Below are positions 8,602 to 17,548 of a stretch of 64,000 nt of DNA, piece after piece. Each line of letters opens with the position of its first letter. Within the stretch, counting starts at the first letter, position 1. The DNA is from CANMUM01 sp965263365 (GTDB lineage: Bacteria > Pseudomonadota > Alphaproteobacteria > Rhodobacterales > Rhodobacteraceae). The notes under the pieces were generated by a model that was given only the letters and a program-made list of their open reading frames with translations, did not search any database and was not told where the DNA came from. Position numbers and translations under genes: made by a program. The stretch spans positions 496,001 to 560,000 of the forward strand of contig OZ253672.1 in NCBI GenBank assembly GCA_965263365.1. The letters are read 5' to 3'.

Positions 8602-9051
8602 GTGACATTTTTAAAATATCTTGATATCCCGCCGATTTGGACAGTTATCTCGATTGGATTAGTGTTTTTTTTCAACGATTGGATGCCAATTTATAACTTG
8701 AGTGCTTGGATTTCACCGATCGCGATTGCCGTGCCCTTTGCGATTGCCTTCGCCTATATTGCCCTCTCAATTCGTGAATTTCGTAAATATAAAACGACGA
8801 TTGAGCCAAAGAAAAAAGCAACCCATCTGATTACGACAAGCGTTTTTAAGATCTCTCGCAATCCTATTTATACTGCTTTTGCGCTCTTCGTGTTTGGTTT
8901 CGCGCTTTGGCAAGGTGCAATTTCGGGCCTTTTCGCTGTGCCCTTTTTGGTTTGGGTCTTGCAGAAGCGTTTTATCGACAAGGAAGAAGTTTTTCTTTTG
9001 AAAACGTTTGAAAACGCACGTGAATATTTTGATCAAACTCGTAGGTGGTAG
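8602..9051 (+). CDS. Isoprenylcysteine carboxylmethyltransferase-family membrane methyltransferase
   Basis: A 149-residue inner-membrane protein with about four hydrophobic segments. SRNPIYTAF and the C-terminal pattern EEVFLLKTFENAREYFDQTRRW are the SAM-binding hallmarks of the ICMT/PEMT-like family. In bacteria the substrates of such proteins are mostly unknown. The start is taken as GTG 8602 because GGAGA (8589-8593) lies 8 bases upstream; TTG at 8599 is an alternative and TTG at 8587 would overlap the Shine-Dalgarno site. It is followed 17 bases later by the HglS gene. Confidence 0.8.
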   Translation: MTFLKYLDIPPIWTVISIGLVFFFNDWMPIYNLSAWISPIAIAVPFAIAFAYIALSIREFRKYKTTIEPKKKATHLITTSVFKISRNPIYTAFALFVFGFALWQGAISGLFAVPFLVWVLQKRFIDKEEVFLLKTFENAREYFDQTRRW

Positions 9052-9068
9052 GAGGGTAAGTAAAAAGA

Positions 9069-10427
9069 GTGTCTTTCGCTGCAGCAGACGAGATTAGGGC
9101 TCTATTTTCGAGAGCTCTTTCAAAAATGTTTCGTGAGGAAGTTCCAGCCTACGGCACACTTGTGGATCTCGTTTTCGATATTAATCAACGCAAGCTCAAG
9201 CAAGACGCAAAATTGCGTGCAATGCTTGAAGTGAACGAAGGTGTTAATCGTATTTCCGATGAGCGCCATGGTGCGATTCGCCTGGGGACAGCAAAAGAGC
9301 TATTTAATATGCGGCGTTTATTTCAGGTTATGGATATGCGGCCTGTGGGTTATTATGACTTGTCTGTTGCAGGCATTCCTGTGCACTCCACGGCTTTTCG
9401 GCCCATTAGCGCGGAGGCGCTTGCTGTTAATCCTTTTCGCGTTTTTACGTCCTTATTAAGGATTGACTTAATTAAAAATGAGGAGCTTGCAAAAAGTGCT
9501 AAGAATGCGCTTGCTAAGCGTCAAATTTTTTCGGCAACCTGCCTAGACTTGATTGACAAATGTGAACGTGAAGGTGGGTTGTCAGCAGAAGATGCTGATC
9601 GGTTCGTAAGGGAATCTATCGAAACCTTTCGATGGCACGAGAGCGCGTCAGTTGAATATAGCTTTTTTCAATCATTGCTGAAATCGCACCGCATAACAGC
9701 CGATATCGTTGGCTTTCGAGGTCCACATATTAATCACTTGACACCGCGTACGCTTGATATTGATCAAGCGCAAAGTTTAATGAGTGATCGCGGTATTGCT
9801 CCAAAGGCTGTAATCGAAGGGCCTCCGCAACGCAAATGTCCGATATTACTTCGTCAAACTGCGTTTAAAGCGCTCAGCGAGCCAGTTTGGTTTATTTCGG
9901 AAAGTGGGAAGAAGATTAACGATCATCATACTGCCCGTTTTGGAGAAATTGAGGAGCGAGGAGCAGCGCTCACGCCAAAGGGGCGTCGGTTTTATGATCA
10001 ACTTCTGGATCAAGTTCGTGCCAAAGTGACGCCTTACTTAGATGGAAGCAATGCGCAAGCTTATGAAATAACTTTACGTGAAGTTTTTGCTGAATTTCCA
10101 GATAATTGGGACATTTTGCGGCGTGAGGAACTGGTTTATTTTAAATATTCGCGACATGCCCATCGCTCGAATTCAAGAGATCTCGAGGTTTTAATCGAAG
10201 TTGGGGATGTAGTGTATAGCCCGATTATATACGAAGATTTTCTTCCGGTATCTGCCGCGGGTATTTTTCGGAGCAATTTGGGGGACAAAGAGGAGGGTGC
10301 TTTCGAAAGCACGTCAAATTTTGACAAATTTTGTCAAGAATTAGGGGCGGTACCTGCAGATCCTTTTGAGATTTACGAGTCAATTCAAAGAAAGTCACTT
10401 GCGGAGTGTTTTTCAGAAAGCCATTAA
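9069..10427 (+). CDS. hglS: 2-oxoadipate dioxygenase/decarboxylase (HglS/YdcJ family)
   Basis: The 452-residue protein belongs to the DUF1338 family, whose characterised member HglS turns 2-oxoadipate into D-2-hydroxyglutarate with Fe(II) and O2 in lysine catabolism. Metal ligands can be located: His in RHGAIRLG (about residue 57) with the substrate Arg four residues later, His in FRGPHINHLTPR (about 220) and Glu in GEIEERGAAL (about 297). The start is GTG 9069 with GGAGGG at 9051-9056. No other lysine-degradation gene is recognisable except possibly the divergent aldehyde dehydrogenase. It probably shares an operon with the aquaporin downstream. Confidence 0.9.
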   Translation: MSFAAADEIRALFSRALSKMFREEVPAYGTLVDLVFDINQRKLKQDAKLRAMLEVNEGVNRISDERHGAIRLGTAKELFNMRRLFQVMDMRPVGYYDLSVAGIPVHSTAFRPISAEALAVNPFRVFTSLLRIDLIKNEELAKSAKNALAKRQIFSATCLDLIDKCEREGGLSAEDADRFVRESIETFRWHESASVEYSFFQSLLKSHRITADIVGFRGPHINHLTPRTLDIDQAQSLMSDRGIAPKAVIEGPPQRKCPILLRQTAFKALSEPVWFISESGKKINDHHTARFGEIEERGAALTPKGRRFYDQLLDQVRAKVTPYLDGSNAQAYEITLREVFAEFPDNWDILRREELVYFKYSRHAHRSNSRDLEVLIEVGDVVYSPIIYEDFLPVSAAGIFRSNLGDKEEGAFESTSNFDKFCQELGAVPADPFEIYESIQRKSLAECFSESH

Positions 10428-10442
10428 TTGAGGAGAAAGAAG

Positions 10443-11114
10443 TTGCAATTCAATCGTCAGAAAATTTATGCAGAGTTTTTGGGCACATTGCTTTTGGTCG
10501 CTACCGTCGTGGGTTCGGGAATTATGGCGCAGAATTTAACCCAAGATGTCGCGCTAGCCTTGCTTGGAAATACGATCCCGACAGGCGCAATCCTTGTGGT
10601 ATTAATCACAATTTTAGGGCCAATATCAGGCGCACATTTTAATCCAGCCGTGAGTTTTGTGTTTTGGCTTCGAAAAGAGCTCTCAGGTTCTATGCTTATG
10701 GCCTATGTTATTGCTCAGGTCTTGGGAGGTGTTTTGGGCACAATTATCGCCCATTTAATGTTCGACTTGGCACCCTTGCAAGTTTCGATGAATGTGCGTG
10801 CGGGCCCTAGCCAATGGTTTTCGGAGATCGTGGCAACTGCTGGATTGGTCTTGGTCATATTGGGTGGATTAAGAAATGCGGTGAATGCAATCCCGATGAT
10901 GGTTGGGCTTTATATTACCGCCGCATATTGGTTTACGGCATCGACTTCTTTCGCAAATCCTGCGGTTGCCATTTCGCGCGCGTTTACTGATACATTTTCG
11001 GGCATTCGTCCTCTAGATGTGCCGGGTTTTATTGGAGCTGAAATTGTCGGGGCACTGTTGGCTTTTTGGATTGCACGCAATTTGTTTTTCCAAGAAACAA
11101 AAATTGAAAAATAA
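10443..11114 (+). CDS. Aquaporin / MIP-family channel (AqpS-like)
   Basis: A 223-residue channel with six hydrophobic segments and the two NPA boxes, GAHFNPAVSF and SFANPAVAISRAFTDTFSGI; the second resembles the aquaporins that often sit in arsenic-resistance operons and conduct methylarsenate or other small uncharged solutes. No ars genes are present here. The start is TTG 10443: AGGAGA at 10431-10436 lies 6 bases before it, whereas the longer frame from 10428 would translate the Shine-Dalgarno site itself. It begins 15 bases after hglS and converges with rluA. Confidence 0.88.
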   Translation: MQFNRQKIYAEFLGTLLLVATVVGSGIMAQNLTQDVALALLGNTIPTGAILVVLITILGPISGAHFNPAVSFVFWLRKELSGSMLMAYVIAQVLGGVLGTIIAHLMFDLAPLQVSMNVRAGPSQWFSEIVATAGLVLVILGGLRNAVNAIPMMVGLYITAAYWFTASTSFANPAVAISRAFTDTFSGIRPLDVPGFIGAEIVGALLAFWIARNLFFQETKIEK

Positions 11115-11142
11115 AATCGATTGGACGTTTCTGAGCGCAATT

Positions 11143-11826
11143 CTAGGCCTGTTGGCTAGGTGGAGGAAATACTCCGAAATTTGGGGGCGGCGGACAATTG
11201 AGGTTGAGCCATTCGCCTCCGATTGGATGGCGAAGTTCAAGTTTTGTAGCATGTAACATAAGACGAGGTGCCGCTGGCGGTTTTGGGCCATAAAGTTCGT
11301 CGCCTAAAATCGGGTGACCGATTTCACGACAATGAATGCGCAATTGATGAGATCTACCTGTTTGAGGTTTTAGCTCTAGCTTCGCGAAGCCCTTTTTCTT
11401 GCTGACTTTGCGCCACAAGGTGACCGCATTGCGACCTTTCTCAAAGCATATTTTTTGTAAAGGTCGGTTTGGCCAATCGACAATGATGGGTAGATTAATT
11501 TCGCCTTTAGGTTCTTGTGGGATATCGTGGACCCATGCGGTATATGTTTTCTTAGGTATACGTTTTTCGAATTGAAGCCCAATATGGCGCTGCGCTTCAC
11601 GGGTCTTAGCAAAAACGATCAATCCAGACGTATCACAATCAAGGCGATGAATAAGGAGTGTGTTCGGGTCTTTCCCTAAAAGTCGCGATTGTAGGCAATC
11701 GGCCAAATGAGCACCGCGACCCGGAACGCTGAGTAGGCCAGATGGTTTATTGAGAACGACTAATTGTTCATCTTGGTAAACAATATCGAGGGGCTCCTGA
11801 GGAGGATGGTAAGGTCGAGAATTCAT
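11143..11826 (-). CDS. rluA: Dual-specificity tRNA/23S rRNA pseudouridine synthase RluA
   Basis: The protein converts uridine to pseudouridine in 23S rRNA (position 746) and tRNA (position 32). It shows the catalytic motif HRLDCDTSGLIVFAK with the essential Asp, the N-terminal NKPSGLLSVPGRG and the C-terminal TGRSHQLRIH and HPILGDELYG segments. The 227-residue form from the ATG at 11826 matches E. coli RluA at its N-terminus (PPQEPLDIVYQDE). An upstream in-frame ATG at 11913 would add 29 residues with no family likeness. It has no obvious Shine-Dalgarno site. Confidence 0.93.
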   Translation of the reverse strand: MNSRPYHPPQEPLDIVYQDEQLVVLNKPSGLLSVPGRGAHLADCLQSRLLGKDPNTLLIHRLDCDTSGLIVFAKTREAQRHIGLQFEKRIPKKTYTAWVHDIPQEPKGEINLPIIVDWPNRPLQKICFEKGRNAVTLWRKVSKKKGFAKLELKPQTGRSHQLRIHCREIGHPILGDELYGPKPPAAPRLMLHATKLELRHPIGGEWLNLNCPPPPNFGVFPPPSQQA

Positions 11827-12125
11827 AAATTTGCGGGTTTGGATAAGTTGAGTTTTAGAAATTCGAATAAGTTGGAAAAGTTTCGCTATCACACATATCG
11901 TCGGGCATTGCATTGTGCAATGGGGTCGGGATTTGACGGGTTGACGTAAAAGGTCAAGAATAAAATATTCGCTTTCGGTTTCTCAAATCGCTTGTAAGCG
12001 CACACCCATAGTTTTGATGCAGTTTATTGGTGTTTGGGTTGTCTTAGAAAACAAGTCTGAGATCAAGACGAAAGTGTAGTATTTTGAGTTTTGACAATTT
12101 CAGCTCGGAGTTCTAATAGTGCATT

Positions 12126-12932
12126 ATGAAAATATTATTTCTTGGCGATATTATGGGACGTGCGGGGCGCACGGCGATCACCGAAAGACTTCCCAGTTTA
12201 ATTGAAAAATTAGAGCCAGACGCGGTTATTTTGAACGGAGAAAATGCATCGGGTGGAATGGGGCTTACGCGCGCGCATGCAGATTCTATTTTTGAAGCGG
12301 GCGCTGATGTCATCACATTGGGTGATCATGCCTTTGATCAAAAGGATATTGTACCCGCGTTTGCAGAATTTCCCAATTTGATTAGACCTATTAATTATTC
12401 CAAGGTTGCCCCCGGAAATGGTTTCACAATATTTGAAACTCATAAAGGTAAGCGAATTTTGGTGGTTCAAGTTCTCGGACAAGTTTTTATGCGTTCTCCT
12501 TTTGCCAATCCTTTTGAGGCCGTAGATTTGCTATTAAAAAAATATCATCTAGGTAAAAATATAGATGCGATATTTGTCGATATGCATGCAGAGGCAACCT
12601 CTGAAAAAATGGCAATGGCGATTTGGTTGGATGGACGGGTGAGCGCTGTCATTGGTACGCATACGCATGTCCCAACAGCAGATTTAATGGTCATGCCCAA
12701 GGGAACGGCTTTTCAAAGCGATGCAGGCATGTGCGGTTGTTATCATTCAGTGATTGGAATGGATGCCGAAGAACCGTTGCGCAGATTCGTGACCGGAATG
12801 AGTAAGGGGCGGTTTCAACCTGCGATGGGTGATGTTACGTTAAGTGGCGTCTTCATTGAAATTGACACAGAAGGGCGAGCCGTTAAGGCCATGCCGATTC
12901 GTGATGGTGGGCACCTTTCGCAGTCCAGCTAG
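12126..12932 (+). CDS. YmdB-family metallophosphoesterase
   Basis: A 268-residue member of the TIGR00282 family of dinuclear-metal phosphoesterases; Bacillus YmdB hydrolyses 2',3'-cyclic nucleotides. The metal-binding motifs are in order: GDIMGRAGR (residue 7), NGENASGG (38), GDHAFD (66), DMHAEATSEK (about 150) and GTHTHVPTAD (about 175). The usual Asn in the GNH motif is Asp here. It acts in the cytoplasm; its target in alphaproteobacteria is unknown. The next gene, an anion transporter, starts about 60 bases later on the same strand. Confidence 0.92.
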   Translation: MKILFLGDIMGRAGRTAITERLPSLIEKLEPDAVILNGENASGGMGLTRAHADSIFEAGADVITLGDHAFDQKDIVPAFAEFPNLIRPINYSKVAPGNGFTIFETHKGKRILVVQVLGQVFMRSPFANPFEAVDLLLKKYHLGKNIDAIFVDMHAEATSEKMAMAIWLDGRVSAVIGTHTHVPTADLMVMPKGTAFQSDAGMCGCYHSVIGMDAEEPLRRFVTGMSKGRFQPAMGDVTLSGVFIEIDTEGRAVKAMPIRDGGHLSQSS

Positions 12933-12990
12933 GACTTGAACCTGCGTGCCAATACGTTAGACTGAATTGGTAAGAGAGTTAATAACCAGT

Positions 12991-14769
12991 ATGATTGATC
13001 TTGCGTTTATAGTTAATTATCAGGCCTTTATAGCAATTGCTATTCTCGCAATTATGTTCATTGGTTTCTTTTTTGAGATCTATCCTCCCGAAATTGTGGC
13101 TTTTTCAGGCGCCGTATTAATGCTTTTGCTTGATATCGTGCAGATTGAAGCTTTTGAAATTGCGCTTTCTAATCCCGCTCCATGGACGATTGCTGCGTTG
13201 TTTGTGCTTTCAAGCGCACTCAACCGGACGGGTGTCATTGCACTTTTTACGGTCAAGATTACACAAGCGCTGCAATATAGCCCTAAATTATCAATATTTT
13301 TAGGGAGTTTTGCGATTCTCGCTTTGTCTGGCTTTATGAATAATACACCGGTTGTGGTGATTATGATACCGATCGTCATTAAGGCCGCTAAGACACTTGG
13401 TATCGCTGCATCAAAATTTCTTATTCCACTTTCTTATTTGGCAATCATTGGTGGCACATTAACATTATTGGGGACATCGACGAACTTACTTGTGAATGGG
13501 TTGGCAGTTGAAGCCGGTTTGCGACCATTTACAATTTTTGAGGTGACGCCGCTTGCTCTTTGTTTGATGATTGTGGGTGCGCTCTATATTTTTCTCGTTG
13601 CACCTAGAGTCTTGCCGGTGCGCAGCTCCATGGCTGAGTTATTGGCTGAGCGTAAGTCGATGAGTTTTTTCACTGAAGTTGCGGTTCCTGAGGGAAGTCC
13701 TGTGATTGGCCGGAATGTTTTTGATGTCGACCTATTTAAGCGTGAGGGTATGCGTGTCATTGATGTGTTAAGAGGCGATGAGTCTTTGCGTCGACAGCTC
13801 TCTGGCGTTCTACTTGAAGAGGGCGACCGCGTTGTTTTGAAAACGGGCGTGAATGAACTCCTTTCAATAAAAGAAAGCCGGGCGCTCGCACTTGTGGACA
13901 AGCTAACTTCCAAAAAAACCGCGACAGTCGAGGCTTTAATTACACCAAACTGCGGTCTTGTGGGGCGACGGCTCGGAGAGCTACGGCTAAGGCGGCGTTA
14001 CGGTGTCTACCCACTTGCGGTCCACAGGCGCGCGCAAAATTTGGGGCGTCAGCTTGATGATATTGTAATTCGGGTTGGCGATACGCTCTTACTTGAAGGG
14101 GCACCAGAAGATATTGGGCGTGCTTCGAATGACCTTAGGCTACTTGACTTGTCTGAGACGAGTGAACGCGCTTACCGGCGTAGCAAGAGTCCGATTGTGT
14201 TAGCGATTTGGTTGTTGATGTTATTTGCAGCAGGCTTAGGGGTGGTTCCCATATTTTTCGCAGCCCTTGTTTCATTGACTCTGGTGTTACTTGTGCACGC
14301 AATTGATCTCGATGAGGCAGTTGAGAGCGTTGAGGGCAAAATTTTGGTGTTAATTTTTTCGATGCTTGTAGTCGGACAAGGAATGCAAGCATCGGGCGCA
14401 GTGGACTTGGTGGTCGGAGCCGCTAGCCCTTTTTTAGCAACGCTTTCTCCTTTTATGCTGGTTTGGGCATTGTTCATTTTCACTTCAGTGATGACTGAGC
14501 TTTTGTCAAATAATGCTGTTGCCGTTATTATGGCGCCTGTGGCGATTGCAATTGCAAGCTCTCTGGGCCTCGATCCGCGTGGCCTTGTTGTCGCGGTCAT
14601 GATTGCGGCAAGTTGTGCGTTTGCCACGCCAATTGGCTATCAAACAAATACGCTTGTTTATAGTCCCGGGGGTTATATGTTCAAAGATTTCGTAATTGTT
14701 GGATTGCCTCTAAATATATTAATCGGTCTGGTTTCCAGTTTTTTGATTCCGTATTTCTTTCCGCTTTAG
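12991..14769 (+). CDS. SLC13/DASS-family anion transporter with two RCK_C (TrkA-C) domains
   Basis: The 592-residue protein has two membrane halves, each with a substrate/sodium loop: NNTPVVVIM with GTSTNLLV in the first and SNNAVAVIM with IGYQTNTLV in the second. Between them, at about residues 205-385, are two TrkA-C/RCK_C domains, an arrangement known from sodium-coupled sulfate or dicarboxylate carriers. The ATG at 12991 is chosen over the TTG at 12967, which would put polar residues ahead of the first membrane segment; the Shine-Dalgarno site is weak in both cases. Substrate (sulfate, dicarboxylate or similar) cannot be told from the sequence. Confidence 0.88.
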   Translation: MIDLAFIVNYQAFIAIAILAIMFIGFFFEIYPPEIVAFSGAVLMLLLDIVQIEAFEIALSNPAPWTIAALFVLSSALNRTGVIALFTVKITQALQYSPKLSIFLGSFAILALSGFMNNTPVVVIMIPIVIKAAKTLGIAASKFLIPLSYLAIIGGTLTLLGTSTNLLVNGLAVEAGLRPFTIFEVTPLALCLMIVGALYIFLVAPRVLPVRSSMAELLAERKSMSFFTEVAVPEGSPVIGRNVFDVDLFKREGMRVIDVLRGDESLRRQLSGVLLEEGDRVVLKTGVNELLSIKESRALALVDKLTSKKTATVEALITPNCGLVGRRLGELRLRRRYGVYPLAVHRRAQNLGRQLDDIVIRVGDTLLLEGAPEDIGRASNDLRLLDLSETSERAYRRSKSPIVLAIWLLMLFAAGLGVVPIFFAALVSLTLVLLVHAIDLDEAVESVEGKILVLIFSMLVVGQGMQASGAVDLVVGAASPFLATLSPFMLVWALFIFTSVMTELLSNNAVAVIMAPVAIAIASSLGLDPRGLVVAVMIAASCAFATPIGYQTNTLVYSPGGYMFKDFVIVGLPLNILIGLVSSFLIPYFFPL

Positions 14770-14840
14770 CTTTGCGCTAATCTTGCCATTGTTAACCTTA
14801 GCCTTTATGAAAGTGGCTGAATAACAAATATGAGGTTATT

Positions 14841-15581
14841 ATGGCTGGACATTCTAAATGGGCCAATATTCAACACCGGAAAGGGCGCCAAGATGCAGCG
14901 CGTTCGAAATTGTTTTCTAAGTTATCAAAGGAAATCACAGTCGCAGCGAAGATGGGCGACCCCGATCCAGATAAAAACCCACGGCTGCGTCTAGCGATAA
15001 AGGAAGCCAAGGGCCAATCGATGCCGAAGGATAATATTGAACGTGCAATTAAAAAATCTCAATCTGGCGAGGGCGAGAATTACGAAGAAATTCGCTATGA
15101 AGGCTATGGGCCAAATGGTGTGGCGGTGATTGTGGAAGCGATGACGGATAATCGCAATCGCACAGCATCAGTTGTACGCTCAACTTTTTCAAAGCATGGT
15201 GGGAATTTGGCCGAAACTGGAGCGGTAAGTTTTATGTTTGATCGTGTGGGTTCAGTAACTTATCCTGTGAGTGTCGGTGATGCTGATACGGTAATGATGG
15301 CTGCGATTGAAGCAGGGGCAGAGGATGTTGAAAGTGATGAAGACTTACATCTCATATATTGTGCGGATACGGATTTAAACGCAGTTTCGACTGCGCTTGA
15401 AGCAGAGTTGGGAGAAGCTGAGTCTACTAAATTGATTTGGAAGCCTCAAAATAGTTCGGAGCTTGATCTGGAAGCTGCGCAAAAGTTAATGCGACTTGTT
15501 GAGGTGCTTGAAGACGATGATGACGTGCAAAATGTCACGACAAATGCAGATTTTTCTGACGAAGTGGCCGCACAACTTTAG
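14841..15581 (+). CDS. yebC: YebC/PmpR-family protein
   Basis: A 246-residue cytoplasmic protein beginning AGHSKWANIQHRKGRQDA, the signature of YebC. Family members have been described both as DNA-binding regulators and as ribosome-associated factors that ease translation through proline runs. Length and all three domains are normal. In many proteobacteria yebC sits beside ruvC; here it stands alone between the anion transporter and the convergent hisA. Confidence 0.97.
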   Translation: MAGHSKWANIQHRKGRQDAARSKLFSKLSKEITVAAKMGDPDPDKNPRLRLAIKEAKGQSMPKDNIERAIKKSQSGEGENYEEIRYEGYGPNGVAVIVEAMTDNRNRTASVVRSTFSKHGGNLAETGAVSFMFDRVGSVTYPVSVGDADTVMMAAIEAGAEDVESDEDLHLIYCADTDLNAVSTALEAELGEAESTKLIWKPQNSSELDLEAAQKLMRLVEVLEDDDDVQNVTTNADFSDEVAAQL

Positions 15582-15597
15582 AGGTCGATATACCGGT

Positions 15598-16326
15598 TTA
15601 AGCTGTTACGGTTAGAATCTTATTGGCCTTCCCAATGTCAATTTTACCTTCATAAATTGCTCGCCCTGAGATGGCGCCATCAAATGGGGCGCCGTTGGCT
15701 TTGAGTGCGCGCAGGTCTTCATAGCTTGAAACGCCCCCCGATATGATGACCGGAATCGAGACCGCGTGTGCCAAATCTGCACTTTCTTCAATGTTGGGTC
15801 CGCCCATAGCGCCGTCGCGATCTATGTCTGTGTAAATAATTGCGGCAACGCCTGCGTCTTGAAATTTTTGAGCGAGCTCTGTTGCGCGAATGTCTGTCGT
15901 GGTCGCCCAGCCTTCAGTTGCAACAAAACCATTGCGTGCATCAATGCCTACGGCAATGTGATTTGGATATTTTTTGGCGGCGCGCTTAACAAACTCGGGG
16001 TCTTTAGCGGCAATCGTGCCCAAGATTACGCGTGAGAGTCCGAGATTTAGCCAAGTTTCAATCGTATTCATATCTCTAATGCCGCCACCGAGTTGAACGG
16101 GTACTTTGACTTCTTTGAGAATGTTGCGCACAGCATTTGCGTTAACAGGTGAACCCGCAAAGGCGCCGTTCAAATCCACAATATGAATATATTCTGCTCC
16201 CGCGTCCTCAAATGCTTTAGCTTGCGCAGCCGGATTGTCAGAAAACACAGTGGCTTCATTCATGTTGCCTCTTAAAAGGCGAACACATTGGTCATCTTTT
16301 AAATCAATTGCAGGATATAGCTTCAA
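15598..16326 (-). CDS. hisA: Phosphoribosylformimino-AICAR-phosphate isomerase
   Basis: HisA isomerises ProFAR to PRFAR, the fourth step of histidine synthesis. The 242-residue TIM barrel shows the first catalytic Asp in YPAIDLKDDQCVRL, the second in YTDIDRDGAMGG and phosphate-binding glycine turns QLGGGIRD and ISGGVSS. The start codon is TTG (16324-16326) after AAAAGGTG. It is separated from hisB-hisH by the opposite-strand DUF2147 gene. hisF and hisIE do not follow it in this window. Confidence 0.97.
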   Translation of the reverse strand: MKLYPAIDLKDDQCVRLLRGNMNEATVFSDNPAAQAKAFEDAGAEYIHIVDLNGAFAGSPVNANAVRNILKEVKVPVQLGGGIRDMNTIETWLNLGLSRVILGTIAAKDPEFVKRAAKKYPNHIAVGIDARNGFVATEGWATTTDIRATELAQKFQDAGVAAIIYTDIDRDGAMGGPNIEESADLAHAVSIPVIISGGVSSYEDLRALKANGAPFDGAISGRAIYEGKIDIGKANKILTVTA

Positions 16327-16457
16327 ATTAGCACCTTTTTGCTGAAACGGTCTGGAGAGTCACTTTTTGTTCAATTCGGTAAACTATATATTGTAAAGTT
16401 TGTTTTTTAAACGCATTAATTGGGCGTAAGGGATAAAAAGATGAAAAGGAATACGTC

Positions 16458-16826
16458 ATGAAAAAACTATTTGCGATTTTGTTTGCATTTGTGATTCCCA
16501 CAATAGCATTTGCTGGCGTGGAAGGTGTTTATCGAACCGAAGCAAATGAAAATGGACATACAGCAAACGTGAAAATTGCGCCTTGTGGAAACGCGCTTTG
16601 TGGTGTGATTGTGAGCTCGACATCTGGTAATGCAGAAGCGATTGGCTTGAAGATTGTTTGGGATATGGTGCCGACAGGCGACAATACCTGGGGAAATGGC
16701 AAGATTAAAGATCCCACAAATAACAAAGTTTATAACTCCAAAATGGAACTTCAAGGGAGCACTTTGAAAGTTTCAGGATGTGTTCTTGGCATTTGCCGCG
16801 CACAAAACTGGCAGCGTGTAAACTAG
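16458..16826 (+). CDS. Secreted DUF2147-family protein
   Basis: The 122-residue product has a signal peptide (MKKLFAILFAFVIPTIAFA) and then the DUF2147 pattern: EGVYRTE near the start, NGKIKDPTNNKVYNSKMEL (about residue 80) and CVLGICRAQNWQR at the end. Four cysteines are well placed for disulfides. It is a predicted periplasmic or lipocalin-like protein of unknown role. It lies on the strand opposite to and between hisH and hisA, with its own terminator, so it seems to have been inserted into an ancestral his cluster. Confidence 0.85.
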   Translation: MKKLFAILFAFVIPTIAFAGVEGVYRTEANENGHTANVKIAPCGNALCGVIVSSTSGNAEAIGLKIVWDMVPTGDNTWGNGKIKDPTNNKVYNSKMELQGSTLKVSGCVLGICRAQNWQRVN

Positions 16827-16851
16827 TTCAGTTTAAAGCAATATTAGATGT

Positions 16852-16876
16852 GCCTGCGATTTCGCGGGCGCTTTTT
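16852..16876 (+). terminator. Rho-independent terminator after the DUF2147 gene
   Basis: GCCTGCG (16852-16858) pairs with CGCGGGC (16863-16869, one G-U) around a 4-base loop and is followed by CTTTTT. Confidence 0.8.
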
Positions 16877-16912
16877 GTTTGAGTAAATTAAGTTCGCTTT
16901 TTTCGATTAAGC

Positions 16913-17548
16913 TTATGGGTTCCAGTCTAAAAAATTACTGAGAATTTTTAGACCGTTTTGCTGGCTTTTTTCGGGATGGAACTGTAATCCAATAATATTT
17001 TCGTTAGCAATCGCGGCCACAATGTTTCCATAATAGTCGGTTGTTGAGACGATGTTGTCGTCAAGCACGTTTTGTGCGCTATAGGAATGCACAAAATAAA
17101 CGTCCTTTCCGTCAAGACTGTTTAAAATAGGGTGCTCAGATTCAATTTGGAGAGTGTTCCAGCCCATATGAGGTATTTTTGCATTTGTATTCTTAGGTTT
17201 AATTTGTTTGACTTGTCCTTGAATCCAGCCGAGACCTTTAGTCTTAATGCCTTGTTCTTCACCTTCATCAACAAGTAGTTGCATTCCCACACATATTCCT
17301 AAAAATGGTCGTCCGCTTTGCGCAAAATTGGTTAGCGCCTCAACCATGCCGTCGAGACGTTTCAATCCATTCATGCATTCATGATAAGTGCCAACGCCTG
17401 GTAAAATTATGCGATCTGCAGTCACAATTTGACGTGGATCTGAGCAAAGTTCAACGCTTGTAAAAGTGTCTGCTACGCTGCGCACAGAATTGAGCACAGA
17501 ACGTAAATTGCCGGCACCATAATCAATGACGAGTATTGAAGTTGTCAA
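16913..17548 (-). CDS. hisH: Imidazole glycerol phosphate synthase glutaminase subunit
   Basis: HisH supplies ammonia from glutamine to HisF in histidine synthesis. The 211-residue protein has the glutaminase nucleophile Cys in FLGICVGMQLL (about residue 85) and the His-Glu pair in LQFHPEKSQ near the C-terminus. Translation starts at TTG (17546-17548), which overlaps the hisB stop, with AAAGGTG just upstream, so the two are translationally coupled. Its partner hisF is not in the window. Confidence 0.97.
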   Translation of the reverse strand: MTTSILVIDYGAGNLRSVLNSVRSVADTFTSVELCSDPRQIVTADRIILPGVGTYHECMNGLKRLDGMVEALTNFAQSGRPFLGICVGMQLLVDEGEEQGIKTKGLGWIQGQVKQIKPKNTNAKIPHMGWNTLQIESEHPILNSLDGKDVYFVHSYSAQNVLDDNIVSTTDYYGNIVAAIANENIIGLQFHPEKSQQNGLKILSNFLDWNP

